From: Rhizobium giardinii bv. giardinii H152
Lineage (GTDB): Bacteria > Pseudomonadota > Alphaproteobacteria > Rhizobiales > Rhizobiaceae
DNA: 64,000 nucleotides
Direction: 5' to 3'
Assembly: GCF_000379605.1 (NCBI RefSeq)
Contig: NZ_KB902578.1
Location: 408,291-472,290, forward strand
Shown: positions 42,055 through 51,296 of the stretch, one piece after another
Position numbering within the stretch: position 1 is the stretch's first letter
How the letters are laid out: each line of letters begins with the position of its first letter
The notes under the pieces: generated by a model
What the model saw: the letters and a program-made list of their open reading frames with translations, nothing else
Database searches by the model: none
Told to the model about the DNA's origin: nothing
Made by a program: the position numbers and the translations under genes

Positions 42055-44265
42055 ATGAGCTACACCAATTTCACCATCGAAACCGACGCCGACGGCATTG
42101 CGCTGGTCACCTGGAACATGCCCGACAAGTCGATGAACGTCTTCACGGCCGAGGTCATGAAGGAACTCGACGCTATCGTCGACCAGACCGTGGCCGACGA
42201 AGCCGTCAAGGGCGTCGTCTTCACCTCCGGAAAATCGACCTTCTCCGGCGGCGCCGACCTGTCGATGATCAAGGGCATGTTCACCTTCCAGCAGGAACAG
42301 AAAAAGCTCGATCCGGAAAACGCGGCGCAAAAACTGTTCGACCTGACCGGCAAGATGACCGGCCTGTTCCGCAAGCTGGAAACCTCAGGCAAGCCCTGGG
42401 TCTCGGCCATCAACGGCACCTGCATGGGCGGCGCCTTCGAGCTGTCGCTCGCCTGCCACGGCCGCGTCGCCGCCAATTCGAAATCGGTCAAGATCGCCCT
42501 GCCCGAGGTCAAGGTCGGCATCTTTCCCGGCGCCGGGGGCACGCAGCGCGTTCCCCGCCTCACCAACGCCCAGGACGCGTTGCAGATGATGACCACTGGC
42601 TCCTCGCTCACGCCGCAGCGCGCCAAGGCCATGGGCCTTATCCACGAGATCGCCGAGCCGGCCGAACTGATCAATGCGGCGAAGGCGATGATCAAGAACG
42701 GCCTGAAGCCCGTCCAGCCCTGGGACGAGAAGGGCTACAAGGTTCCCGGCGGTGGCATCTGGACGCCGGCGGCAGCCCAGCTCTGGCCGGCCGCCTCCGC
42801 CATCCTGCGCCGCGAAACCGCCGGCAATTATCCGGGCGGTCTTGCGATCCTCAAATGCGTCTATGAGGGCCTGCAGGTTCCCTTCGATACCGGCCTGAAG
42901 ATCGAGCAGCGCTATTTCACCGAGATCCTGCAGACCACCGAAGCCTTCTCGATGATCCGCTCGCTGTTCATCTCGATGCAGGAGCTCGGCAAGGGCGCCC
43001 GCCGTCCGGCCGGCATCCCAAAATCCGAGCTGAAGCAGATCGGCGTCGTCGGCGCCGGCTTCATGGGCGCCTCGATCGCCTATGTCGCCGCCGCCGCCGG
43101 CATCGAGGTCACCCTGATCGACCGCGACATGGAAGCCGCGGAGAAGGGCAAGGCTCATTCGGAAGGCCTGGTGAAGGATTCGATCGGTAAGGGACGACTG
43201 ACGCATGACGAGGCAACCGCCCTGCTTGCCCGCATCACTCCGTCTGCCGACTATAACGACCTGAAGGACGTCAAGCTCGTCGTCGAGGCCGTGTTCGAGG
43301 ACCGCCAGGTGAAGAAGGACGTGATCGAGAAGGTCGAGGCGGTGCTTGCCGAGGATGCCATCTTCGCCTCCAACACGTCGACCCTGCCGATCACCGGCCT
43401 TGCGAAGAATTCGAAGCGCCCGGCCCAGTTCATCGGCATCCACTTCTTCTCGCCAGTCGAGAAGATGATGTTGACGGAAGTCATCCTCGGCAAGGAAACC
43501 GGCGAAAAGGCGCTCGCCACAGCGCTTGATTTCGTCGCCGCGATCAAGAAGACGCCGATCGTCGTCAACGACACGCGCGGTTTCTACGTCAACCGCTGCG
43601 TCTTCCGCTACATCCACGAAGCCTATGACATGCTGATCGAAGGCGTGCCGGCGGCGATGATCGAGAATGTCGCCAAGATGGCCGGAATGCCGGTCGGCCC
43701 GCTGTCGCTCAACGACGAGGTGGCGGTCGACCTTTCCCAGAAGATCCTCAAGGCCTCGATCGCCGACCTCGGCGAAGCCTCAGTCGATCCCCGCCACATG
43801 GCGCTGATCAATACGCTGGTCGACGACCTCGACCGCCGTGGCCGGAAGAACGGCAAGGGCTTCTACGAATACCCCGCCAAGCCCGCGAAAAAGTTCCTGT
43901 GGCCGGGCCTGAAGGATCTCTACCCCTCGAAGCCGGCCGAAAACTTCGACGTCTTGACCATCAAGCAGCGTTTCCTCGTGACCATCGCGCTCGAAGCCGC
44001 CCGCACCATGGAGGAAGGCATCGTCACCGACCCGCGCGAAGCCGACGTCGGCTCAATACTCGGCTTCGGCTTCGCCCCCTATACCGGCGGCACGCTGAGC
44101 TATATCGACGGCATGGGCGTGAAGGCCTTTGTGGCGCTGTGCGAAAAGCTGGCGGAAAGCTACGGCGAGCATTTCCGGCCGACGCCGCTGCTCAAGGATA
44201 TGGCGGCCAAGGGCGAGACGTTCTACGGGCGGTTTGATCCGTACGGAAAAAGGGAGGCGGCTTAG
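42055..44265 (+). CDS. fadB: 3-hydroxyacyl-CoA dehydrogenase / enoyl-CoA hydratase (FadB/FadJ type)
   Basis: Bifunctional beta-oxidation enzyme of 736 residues. The N-terminal crotonase domain has SGGADLSMIKG, NGTCMGGAFELSLACHGRV (oxyanion hole region) and LPEVKVGIFPGAGGTQR with the catalytic Glu. From about residue 328 the NAD-binding domain begins with QIGVVGAGFMGASIAYVAAAAG; HFFSPVEKMMLTEVI and the C-terminal 3HCDH helices follow. The frame opens at 41995. ATG 42055 follows GGGAGAGG; an in-frame ATG at 42022 is less likely. It completes the dehydrogenase-thiolase-fadB set. Confidence 0.95.
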   Translation: MSYTNFTIETDADGIALVTWNMPDKSMNVFTAEVMKELDAIVDQTVADEAVKGVVFTSGKSTFSGGADLSMIKGMFTFQQEQKKLDPENAAQKLFDLTGKMTGLFRKLETSGKPWVSAINGTCMGGAFELSLACHGRVAANSKSVKIALPEVKVGIFPGAGGTQRVPRLTNAQDALQMMTTGSSLTPQRAKAMGLIHEIAEPAELINAAKAMIKNGLKPVQPWDEKGYKVPGGGIWTPAAAQLWPAASAILRRETAGNYPGGLAILKCVYEGLQVPFDTGLKIEQRYFTEILQTTEAFSMIRSLFISMQELGKGARRPAGIPKSELKQIGVVGAGFMGASIAYVAAAAGIEVTLIDRDMEAAEKGKAHSEGLVKDSIGKGRLTHDEATALLARITPSADYNDLKDVKLVVEAVFEDRQVKKDVIEKVEAVLAEDAIFASNTSTLPITGLAKNSKRPAQFIGIHFFSPVEKMMLTEVILGKETGEKALATALDFVAAIKKTPIVVNDTRGFYVNRCVFRYIHEAYDMLIEGVPAAMIENVAKMAGMPVGPLSLNDEVAVDLSQKILKASIADLGEASVDPRHMALINTLVDDLDRRGRKNGKGFYEYPAKPAKKFLWPGLKDLYPSKPAENFDVLTIKQRFLVTIALEAARTMEEGIVTDPREADVGSILGFGFAPYTGGTLSYIDGMGVKAFVALCEKLAESYGEHFRPTPLLKDMAAKGETFYGRFDPYGKREAA

Positions 44266-44288
44266 GCCTGCTCGGACGTTTCCCCCGC

Positions 44289-44314
44289 GGACCGGAGGCG
44301 CACGCTTCCGGTCC
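44289..44314. other. Hairpin between fadB and the convergent YitT-like gene
   Basis: GGACCGGA (44289-44296) pairs with TCCGGTCC (44307-44314). It lies 23 bases after the fadB stop and 23 before the end of the convergent gene. No T-run, so only a possible terminator for either side. Confidence 0.35.
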
Positions 44315-44337
44315 AACGCATCCCAACGGGCCAGTCG

Positions 44338-44970
44338 TCAAAGCGCGATATAGCGGTCGGCGCGGTGGTTGATGGTCAGGAACAGGTTGAGCACGACGGC
44401 GCCGAGCACCGAATAGATGACGACCGGCGGCGGGGTGACGAAGAAGGCGGCGGCCAGCACGCAAAGATCGATGGCAAGCTGGACGAGACCGGCGCGGATG
44501 CCGAACCGCTCCTGCAGATAGACGCCGAGAATGCCGACGCCGCCGAGGCTGGCGCGATGGCGGTAGAGCGCGAGCACGCCGAAACCGAGCAACAGGCCGC
44601 CGAGAAGGGCTGCCCAAGCCGGGTGGATGCTGGCGATCTGCAGCACCTGGCTCTGGACATTGGTAAGCAGCGAGGTGATGCCGATGGCGATGAAGGTCTT
44701 CAGCGTGAAGGCCATGCCGAGGCGCTTCCACGAGAGATAGAAGAACGGCAGGTTGAGCAGGAAGAAGGCGAGGCCGAAATTGATGCCCAGCGCATAGTGC
44801 AGGAGGAAGGCGACGCCGGCGGTGCTGCCCGTCAGAAGCCCGGCGCTGGCAAGCACATAGAGGCCAAGTGCTGCCACAAGGCTGCCGGAGAAGATGCCCT
44901 GCACATCCTCGATCGGGGTGTGGCGTGTTGCGTTGGTGTTCCAGAAGCCGAGCGCATTGATAAGGCTCAT
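44338..44970 (-). CDS. YitT-family membrane protein (copy 2)
   Basis: 210 residues, same family and similar length as the gene at 26598-27239. Shared blocks are TPIEDVQGIFSGSLVAALG, ASAGLLTGS, LALYRHRASLGGVGILGVYLQE and NHRADRYIAL at the C-terminus. Five or six membrane spans. The open frame runs 41 codons further, but ATG 44970 aligns with copy 1 and follows GGAG. Convergent with fadB. Function inferred only as a membrane transporter-like protein. Confidence 0.87.
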   Translation of the reverse strand: MSLINALGFWNTNATRHTPIEDVQGIFSGSLVAALGLYVLASAGLLTGSTAGVAFLLHYALGINFGLAFFLLNLPFFYLSWKRLGMAFTLKTFIAIGITSLLTNVQSQVLQIASIHPAWAALLGGLLLGFGVLALYRHRASLGGVGILGVYLQERFGIRAGLVQLAIDLCVLAAAFFVTPPPVVIYSVLGAVVLNLFLTINHRADRYIAL

Positions 44971-45173
44971 GGCGCGATCTCCGAGGGCTGCAAGGATAAG
45001 TGCCCGCGCGGATCCGGACGGGCGGTGATTGGAATGAATGACCACGAGTACGCAGCGTTTGTTCGACAGCAGAGCCTGTGTGCAATGCAGCAATTATCGG
45101 GATTCTTGCGGTTTCAATCAAGCAAAATATGTAAGAAATGCTGACCTAATTCCACTACGCAAGAAAAGTTCGT

Positions 45174-46118
45174 TCAGGCCGATTTTTTCGTAAGGAAAAG
45201 AATGCCGGAGACGGGTTTTCCGCCATCATTGCGAATGGTGGTTTTGTGAATGTCGAGTATGTCGAGCCCAAAGCGCTTGCAGAGCTGCCGGATGTAACGT
45301 TCAGAATGCGCGTAGCGCAGGGATTCGCGCAGCACGAAGTCGCCTTCGTCGCCGCCGTCCTCGACGGAAAAGGCAAACAGGCCGTCATCGGCAATCAGCT
45401 TTGATGCGATGACGAAAACGCTGTCGAGATTGCCGAGATACATCAGCACGTCGGCAGCGCTGACGAGGTTGGCACGGTTTTCGGAGGCCTTCCCCTTGGC
45501 AAACAGGCCGCAGCTTTCCGGCGGCAGGGAAAGGTCGGCCTGCGCAAGCCGGTCGTAGATGCCTTTTTCTTCCGCCTTGGCCAGCATGTTGGCCGACAGA
45601 TCGAAGCCTTCCAGGTGATCCGCCTTGTCGCGGATACGTTCGCCGAACAGGCCGGTGCCGCAGCCGAGATCGATGACGTGGGCGAAGCGCTGGTTGCCCG
45701 CTTGGGCCGCAATCAGGGTGGCGAGTTTTTTCGGAACGGTATAGTGGAGCTTCTCGACCAGCGCCTTGTCGAAGCGGTCGGCATAGTCGTCGAACAGTTG
45801 CGCCACATAGAGGCTGGACGGCTGCTCCGGCGTTTCAGCGCCGCCGAGGAGGGCAAGCTTCAGGCCGGCGCCGAAAATGTCGTCAGGGTTGAGCTCGAGA
45901 ACTTTCTTCAGCGCGGCGACCGCCGCCTCTTTGCGGCCGGATTTCTCCTGATAGTCCGCGAGGCGGAACCAGCCGGCCGCCCAATCGGGGACAAGCTCCA
46001 GCGCCTGGGACATCAGGTCGGCGGCACCGGTGTGGTCGCCGCTTTCGGCAAGCATATGCGCATATTCGGCGCGGCGGTCGGCAATCAGGTCGCCGGAGGA
46101 AAGCTGGTTGAGGTTCAT
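45174..46118 (-). CDS. TPR-containing SAM-dependent methyltransferase
   Basis: 314 residues. The first about 90 residues hold two TPR-like repeats (RRAEYAHMLAESGDHTGAAD and AAGWFRLADYQEKSGRKEAA). The methyltransferase domain begins near 130 with VIDLGCGTGLFGERI (motif I) and GFDLSANMLAKAEEKG (motif II), and ends with an arm around GKPVSGILFL. Similar proteins are annotated as methyltransferases with TPR; the substrate is unknown. ATG 46118 chosen; the longer frame lacks a ribosome site. Confidence 0.85.
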   Translation of the reverse strand: MNLNQLSSGDLIADRRAEYAHMLAESGDHTGAADLMSQALELVPDWAAGWFRLADYQEKSGRKEAAVAALKKVLELNPDDIFGAGLKLALLGGAETPEQPSSLYVAQLFDDYADRFDKALVEKLHYTVPKKLATLIAAQAGNQRFAHVIDLGCGTGLFGERIRDKADHLEGFDLSANMLAKAEEKGIYDRLAQADLSLPPESCGLFAKGKASENRANLVSAADVLMYLGNLDSVFVIASKLIADDGLFAFSVEDGGDEGDFVLRESLRYAHSERYIRQLCKRFGLDILDIHKTTIRNDGGKPVSGILFLTKKSA

Positions 46119-46281
46119 GGTTTCTGCGCCTCGATTGTGCCCTTGGGCTTTGACCGCTTGTCGCGTGCACAGGTAAAAATGGCAAGCGGCGATTGGCTCG
46201 GCAAGGGGTATCGCCAATCTTCACGGCTTGCGAGCGGCCCCGTGGCAGCTTATGTCAGGCAAAACAGGAGAATCATGGGCC

Positions 46282-46548
46282 ATGGCCGATGGAGTGAACA
46301 AGTTTCTGGGCGATTCGCCCGGCCGGGTGATCGTCAAGCTTTTGGTGGTGTCGGTTATCGTCGGCTTCGTCATGGCGGTGTTCGGCTGGACGCCCTATGG
46401 CATACTCTACACGGTCCGAGACTTCATTCTAGACCTTTGGCATTCCGGCTTCGCGGCGCTCGGCCGCCTCGGAGACTATCTGCTGCTCGGTGCGGCCGTG
46501 GTCATTCCGGTCTTTATCATCCTGCGCATTTTGAACTACCGGCGGTAA
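46282..46548 (+). CDS. Small inner-membrane protein (DUF6460-like)
   Basis: 88 residues with two membrane spans (VIVKLLVVSVIVGFVMAVFGW and LLLGAAVVIPVFIILRIL). It resembles the DUF6460 family of conserved alphaproteobacterial membrane proteins. Start ATG 46282 is inferred from the MADGVNKFLGDSPGR opening. The next gene begins one base after the stop, so translation is probably coupled. Confidence 0.75.
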   Translation: MADGVNKFLGDSPGRVIVKLLVVSVIVGFVMAVFGWTPYGILYTVRDFILDLWHSGFAALGRLGDYLLLGAAVVIPVFIILRILNYRR

Positions 46549-46549
46549 C

Positions 46550-47053
46550 ATGAACGATCAGGACTTCCTCGCCTCCCGGCGCACTCTTCTGCGGTCTGGA
46601 GCTTTTCTTTCGCTCGGCTTTCTCGCCAGTTGCGGTACGCCCAAGGTGGCCCCAAGCGGCAATGGCAGCGACCAGACGGATGCGACGCTCGGCTATGTCA
46701 ACGACCTCAGAAATCAGAAGGGCCTCAAGCCGCTCGCACGCGACCCGGCGGCCGCACGGGCGGCCTTGTCGCAGGCGGACCGCATGGCCAAGGCCGGCAA
46801 GATGGCGCATATGATCGGTATGGGCGACAGCTTCCTCGATCGCATGAAAGGACAGGGTGTTGCCCTGCCGGCGGCCGAAAACATCGCCATGGGCCAGGAC
46901 AACGCCGAAAAGGCCTATGCGGCCTGGTACCGTTCGCCCAAGCATCTGGAAAACATGCTGGGGCCGACCTACAGCGGCCTCGGCGTCGCGGTGATGCGGA
47001 ATCCCACTTCCGGAAACCAGCCCTATTGGGCCATGGTGCTTTCGACCGCCTGA
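46550..47053 (+). CDS. CAP-domain lipoprotein, likely Tat-exported
   Basis: 167 residues. N-terminus has a twin-arginine motif (SRRTLL) and a lipobox (FLASC, Cys near residue 28), so it should be a Tat-exported lipoprotein. The rest is a CAP (SCP/PR-1-like) domain with YVNDLRNQKGLKPLARD, ADRMAKAGKMAHMIG and AAWYRSPKHLENMLGPTYSGLGVAV. CAP domains bind lipids or cleave peptides in some cases; here role unknown. Starts one base after the DUF6460-like gene, suggesting a two-gene envelope unit. Confidence 0.85.
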   Translation: MNDQDFLASRRTLLRSGAFLSLGFLASCGTPKVAPSGNGSDQTDATLGYVNDLRNQKGLKPLARDPAAARAALSQADRMAKAGKMAHMIGMGDSFLDRMKGQGVALPAAENIAMGQDNAEKAYAAWYRSPKHLENMLGPTYSGLGVAVMRNPTSGNQPYWAMVLSTA

Positions 47054-47092
47054 TGTGATTCCGGGTTTCGCGGCTGGTCTTGAGGACAAAGC

Positions 47093-48460
47093 ATGACGGC
47101 AGCGCAGACGACCGATATCAGCGAAAACAGCCAGGGGGCAGGCCCCTTTCTGGTTACCAACCGGCTGATCCTGTCGATCGCGGTGCCGATGACGCTCGGC
47201 TTCCTGACGACGCCGCTGCTCGGGCTGGTCGATACGGCCGTCGTCGGACATATGGGCCAGGCGACGCTGCTTGCCGGTCTGGCGGTCGGTGCCATCCTCT
47301 TCGACCTTCTGTTCACCACCTTCAATTTCCTGCGCGCCGCCACAACCGGCCTTGTCGCCCAGGCTTTCGGGCGCGGCGATAGGGCGGAAGAGCAGGCGGT
47401 TTTCTGGCGTTCCCTGATCATCGCTGTGGTCTGCGGCACCGCCATCGTATTGTTGTCGCGGCTGCTCCTGGCGGCCGGACTGTGGCTGATGGCGCCCGGG
47501 CCGGAGGTGGCGGCGGTGACAAGCACCTATTTCCTCTGCCGCATCCTTTCCGGTCCCGCAGCGCTCGCCAACTACACTATCCTCGGCTACGTGCTCGGGC
47601 GCGGGCAGGGGACGACGGGACTGATGCTGCAGACGCTGATCAACGGCATCAACATCGTCTTGTGCATCTTTCTCGGGCTTTACCTGGGCTGGGGCGTGAT
47701 GGGCGTGGCGCTGGGGACGGTGACGGGCGAGGTGGTCGGTGCGATCGTCGGATTCGCGGTCGTTTATGGCCGCTTCGACCGCACGGTTTCGCCGAGCTGG
47801 GCCTCAGTCGTTGCCCGCGAACGCCTGAAGCCGCTGTTCGGGCTCAACCGCGACATCATGATCCGCTCCTTCGTGCTTCTCGGCGCATTTGCCCTGATGA
47901 CGCGCATCGGTACGTCCCTTGGTCCTTTGACGCTGGCGGCCAATGCCGTGCTGATGACGATCTTCCTTGTCGCCGGCTATTATCTCGACGGGCTCGCCAA
48001 TGCCGCCGAGCAGCTCACGGGCCGTGCGATCGGCGCCCGCTTCCGGCCGGCCTTCGACAGGGCGCTGAGGATGACGGCGATCTGGTCGCTCGCGCTGGCC
48101 GGCTTCACCACCACCGTCTTTTTGCTTTTCGGTGACAGCCTGGTCGACCTGTTGACGACGGCGGAAGATGTGCGGGCGGAAGCCTATGTCTATATGCCGT
48201 GGGCGGCGATCACGGCGATGACCGGGGCGCTGGCCTTCCTGATGGACGGCGTCTTCATCGGCGCCACCTGGTCGCGCGACATGCGCAACATGATGCTCGC
48301 AGCCTTCGCCGGCTACATCGTTGCCCTCTGTCTGCTGGTGCCGGTCTTCGGCAATCACGGGCTCTGGGCGTCGCTCAACCTGTTCCTGCTGTTTCGCGGC
48401 CTTTTCCTGATAGCGCTGGTGCCGCGCCGCACGGCTCAGACGTTCCTGGCCGCCCAGTGA
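47093..48460 (+). CDS. MATE-family efflux transporter
   Basis: 455 residues with twelve predicted membrane spans in two halves, each opening with a short polar helix (NRLILSIAVPMTLGFL and RDIMIRSFVLLGAFA). Gly-rich LVDTAVVGHMGQATLLAGLA is a MATE signature (DinF-like subgroup). Sodium or proton coupled multidrug export is the family role. Its last 25 bases overlap the end of the convergent pyrD gene. Confidence 0.9.
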   Translation: MTAAQTTDISENSQGAGPFLVTNRLILSIAVPMTLGFLTTPLLGLVDTAVVGHMGQATLLAGLAVGAILFDLLFTTFNFLRAATTGLVAQAFGRGDRAEEQAVFWRSLIIAVVCGTAIVLLSRLLLAAGLWLMAPGPEVAAVTSTYFLCRILSGPAALANYTILGYVLGRGQGTTGLMLQTLINGINIVLCIFLGLYLGWGVMGVALGTVTGEVVGAIVGFAVVYGRFDRTVSPSWASVVARERLKPLFGLNRDIMIRSFVLLGAFALMTRIGTSLGPLTLAANAVLMTIFLVAGYYLDGLANAAEQLTGRAIGARFRPAFDRALRMTAIWSLALAGFTTTVFLLFGDSLVDLLTTAEDVRAEAYVYMPWAAITAMTGALAFLMDGVFIGATWSRDMRNMMLAAFAGYIVALCLLVPVFGNHGLWASLNLFLLFRGLFLIALVPRRTAQTFLAAQ

Positions 48461-49524
48461 TCCGTCCGGCTGCCACGGATATCAGCGATCGACGAGAGTT
48501 TGTCGCGGTCGCAGAGGTCTGACAGGCCGCGGACGATCCTGCCCGGCAGCGAAGGGCCTTCATAGACCATGCAGGAATAGAGCTGGACGAGGTTAGCGCC
48601 AGCGCGGATTTTTTCCGCCGCCGTTTCCGCCGAGGAGACGCCGCCAACGCCGATGATCGGCAGATCCGGGCCGACGCGCTGGCGCATCTTGGCAAGCACG
48701 ACGGTGGATTTTTCAAACAGCGGCTTGCCGGAAAGACCGCCGCTTTCCTTCGCCTGGCGCTGATCCCTGAGGCCGTCGCGCGAAAGCGTCGTGTTGGAGA
48801 CGATCAGCCCGTCGAGAGCGTGCGACAGGGCTTCCGCCGCAATGTCGTCCATGGCTTCTTCCGTGAGATCCGGCGCGATCTTGAGGAACACCGGCAGGCG
48901 TCTTCCCGTTTTTGCGGCCTCCTCGTCGCGGGCGGCGAGCACGGCCGACAGAAGTGCTGCTAGGCTTTCGCGTGCCTGCAGGTCGCGCAGGCCGGGCGTG
49001 TTGGGGGAGGAGATATTGGCGGTGAAATAGCGGGCGACGCCGTAGAAGGCGCGAATGCCGGCGACGTAATCGGCGATGCGGTCGGCACTGTCCTTGTTGG
49101 CGCCGATGTTGACGCCGATCATCGCATCGCGAGAGCAGCCACGAAGCCGGGTCAGCGCGCCCTGATGACCTTCATTGTTGAAGCCGAGACGATTGATGAC
49201 CGCGTCATCCTCGACCAGACGGAAGATGCGCGGCTTGTCGTTACCGGCCTGCGGCTTCGGCGTTACGGTGCCGATCTCGGTGAAGCCGAAACCGAGCCGC
49301 AAAAGTGCCTCCGGAACTTCGGCATTCTTGTCGTAGCCGGCCGCCATGCCGAGCGGATTGGCGAAGGTGAGGCCGGCGACGGTCTGCGTCAGCCGCGGAT
49401 CGGCGGGTGCTGCGCAGGCGGGCACGAGGCCGGTTTTCAGCGCCTTGACCGAAAGTCCGTGGGCGGCTTCCGGATCAAGCAGGAAGAGGCCGCGGCGGGC
49501 GAGCGACTGGAAGGCATCGATCAT
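48436..49524 (-). CDS. pyrD: Dihydroorotate dehydrogenase, quinone-dependent (class 2)
   Basis: Membrane-associated FMN enzyme oxidising dihydroorotate to orotate in pyrimidine synthesis, passing electrons to quinone. It has 362 residues. Class 2 features are the N-terminal helical extension (LARRGLFLLDPEAAH), NPLGMAAGYDKNAE, ISSPNTPGLRDLQ with the catalytic Ser, and IGVGGVSSAETAAEKIRAGA. Its start overlaps the DUF952 gene by 4 bases, so both are one operon. Confidence 0.95.
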   Translation of the reverse strand: MIDAFQSLARRGLFLLDPEAAHGLSVKALKTGLVPACAAPADPRLTQTVAGLTFANPLGMAAGYDKNAEVPEALLRLGFGFTEIGTVTPKPQAGNDKPRIFRLVEDDAVINRLGFNNEGHQGALTRLRGCSRDAMIGVNIGANKDSADRIADYVAGIRAFYGVARYFTANISSPNTPGLRDLQARESLAALLSAVLAARDEEAAKTGRRLPVFLKIAPDLTEEAMDDIAAEALSHALDGLIVSNTTLSRDGLRDQRQAKESGGLSGKPLFEKSTVVLAKMRQRVGPDLPIIGVGGVSSAETAAEKIRAGANLVQLYSCMVYEGPSLPGRIVRGLSDLCDRDKLSSIADIRGSRTDHWAARNV

Positions 49525-49868
49525 CGGTCAAGCTCCGGAAAGAGATGGGCGCCATCGGCCCCGAGCGGCAGCGGTTTTGCCCAAAGGACCGCATCGAGGG
49601 ACAGCGGGGCATAGAGATGCGGAAACAATGTACCGCTGGGCGAGGCCTCATAGATCAGCTTGTCGCCGAGCTTTTCGGCATCGATGGCAACAAGCAGAAG
49701 GCCTTCCTGTCCGGCAAAATAGCGGGCAGCGGTTCCCGGTGCCTGCTCGGCCGTCGACAAATGAATGTAGCCATCCGTCAGGTCGATCGATGCGCCCTTG
49801 AATTCTCCGCTGTTGAGCGCATCCTGCCATAGAGTCGCCGGGACAATTTTGTAGATAATGCTGCTCAT
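49521..49868 (-). CDS. DUF952 family protein
   Basis: 115 residues, of normal length for DUF952, a small fold related to ADP-ribosyl/glutathione-type domains with unproven activity. Motifs are IYKIVPATLWQDAL, DGYIHLSTAEQAPGTAARYF and LIYEASPSGTLFPHLYAPL. Directly upstream of pyrD with a 4-base overlap, a gene order that I recall in rhizobia. Confidence 0.9.
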   Translation of the reverse strand: MSSIIYKIVPATLWQDALNSGEFKGASIDLTDGYIHLSTAEQAPGTAARYFAGQEGLLLVAIDAEKLGDKLIYEASPSGTLFPHLYAPLSLDAVLWAKPLPLGADGAHLFPELDR

Positions 49869-49982
49869 GCCGCCGTTTCCTGGAGATTGGACACTGTGTT
49901 TTGCGGGATTGCCGCAATCCTGTGCGAAAGTCCACCGGCAAGCGGGTTCGATCCCGGATTTTCGGCTGATAGGGAGATTGCG

Positions 49983-50408
49983 ATGAACAGGTTACTGATG
50001 CCGGTCCTGGCTCTGGGCGGGGTCCTAGCAGCGATCGCCGCGTTTGCCCAGGAGCCGGCGCCCGGGCGCTATGCGATGCAGAAGACCGACACGGGCATTG
50101 CCCGGCTCGATACGCAGACGGGCGAGGTGTCGCTGTGTCAGGAAAAGGATGGCGATCTCGTCTGCCGCATGGCGGCCGACGAACGCACCGCCTTCGAGCT
50201 GGAGCTCGATCTCCTGGCCAAACGCATCGAAATTCTGGAAAAAGCGGTCGGCGAGGGGCAAACCGCACTGAAACCACGGCTTCCCACGAAGGAAGAGATT
50301 GACCAGACGATGAGCATCATGGAAAGAATGATGCGCAGTTTCATGGGAATTGTGAAGGATCTGGAACGCGAGTCCGACGGCACCGAGAGCGTGCCTCAGA
50401 AGACCTGA
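49983..50408 (+). CDS. Hypothetical exported protein
   Basis: 141 residues. N-terminal signal peptide (LLMPVLALGGVLAAIAAFAQE), then GRYAMQKTDTGIARLDTQTGEVSLC and an Asp/Glu-rich helical segment with likely coiled-coil (ELELDLLAKRIEILEKAV). Two Cys (SLCQEK, LVCRM) may form a disulfide in the periplasm. ATG 49983 follows AGGGAG. Family not recognised. It is divergent from DUF952 and upstream of the response regulator (80-base gap). Confidence 0.75.
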   Translation: MNRLLMPVLALGGVLAAIAAFAQEPAPGRYAMQKTDTGIARLDTQTGEVSLCQEKDGDLVCRMAADERTAFELELDLLAKRIEILEKAVGEGQTALKPRLPTKEEIDQTMSIMERMMRSFMGIVKDLERESDGTESVPQKT

Positions 50409-50488
50409 CCGGATCCCGGACGATCCATGAGGCGCGGCGGCGAATAGGAGGATTTGGCCACCGCGCGGAGCTCTTGGGAGGGAGCGTC

Positions 50489-51136
50489 ATGACGTCAGGC
50501 TTGACCATCATCATTGCGGACGACCACCCGCTGTTTCGCGGCGCCATGCGCCAGGCGCTAACCGGCATGGCCGGCAATCCGACCATCATCGAGGCCGGCG
50601 ATTTCACCGCGGCGCGGCAGGCGGCGATCGACAATGTCTCCGCCGACCTCATGCTGCTCGATCTCACCATGCCGGGTGTCAGCGGCCTGTCGGGCCTGAT
50701 CGCCCTTCGCGCCGAATTCCAGAGCCTGCCGGTGATGATCGTCTCCGCCCATGACGATCCGGCGACGATCCAGCGCGCGCTTGAACTCGGGGCCTCCGGC
50801 TTCCTGTCGAAATCCGCCGGCGTCGAGGAAATCCGCCATGGCATCGAAACGGTCATGGCCGGCGACATCTTCACGCCGCCGGGCTTCCAGCGCGGCATGG
50901 AGCATGAGCCGGAAGTGGCGGATCTTCTGCATCGGCTGCAGACGCTGACGCCGCAGCAATCGCGCGTCCTTGGTATGCTGGCCGAAGGGTTGCTCAACAA
51001 GCAGATCGCCTACGAACTGGGCGTCTCCGAGGCGACGATCAAGGCACATGTCTCGGCAATCTTGCTCAAGCTCAATGTCGATAGCCGCACGCAGGCGGTG
51101 ATCCAGCTGGGAAAGATCGCGGCTGTGGCGGCTTGA
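50489..51136 (+). CDS. LuxR/NarL-type response regulator, CrbR/ErdR-like
   Basis: 215 residues. Receiver domain with IIIADDHPLFRGAM, phospho-acceptor Asp in LMLLDLTMPGVSG, VSAHDDP, and LSKSAG carrying the conserved Lys. The C-terminal LuxR helix-turn-helix has LTPQQSRVLGMLAEGLLNKQIAYELGVSEATIKAHVSAIL. ATG 50489 follows GGGAGGGAG. The neighbour is the sodium/solute symporter-type kinase; this arrangement is the CrbS/CrbR (MxtR/ErdR) pair linked to acetate metabolism in gammaproteobacteria. Target genes here are unknown. Confidence 0.88.
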   Translation: MTSGLTIIIADDHPLFRGAMRQALTGMAGNPTIIEAGDFTAARQAAIDNVSADLMLLDLTMPGVSGLSGLIALRAEFQSLPVMIVSAHDDPATIQRALELGASGFLSKSAGVEEIRHGIETVMAGDIFTPPGFQRGMEHEPEVADLLHRLQTLTPQQSRVLGMLAEGLLNKQIAYELGVSEATIKAHVSAILLKLNVDSRTQAVIQLGKIAAVAA

Positions 51137-51296
51137 GGCGCGGACTAAGTTTCGGTCGAGATTCGAAATACGTTCAACTTTTAGGTGAGTGGGATAGAGT
51201 TCTCCGCGTGGAAGCGAAGCAGCGTGCACCATGCCAGCTGGTGCGATCCGGTGAGATGGGCTTAAGCAAACGGTGGCTGGAGTTCGCGCGCCCCAC

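Noticed and set aside
48436-48460. Overlap of the MATE and pyrD genes as a frameshift or assembly problem
   Set aside because: Both proteins have normal ends; short convergent overlaps of this size are common.
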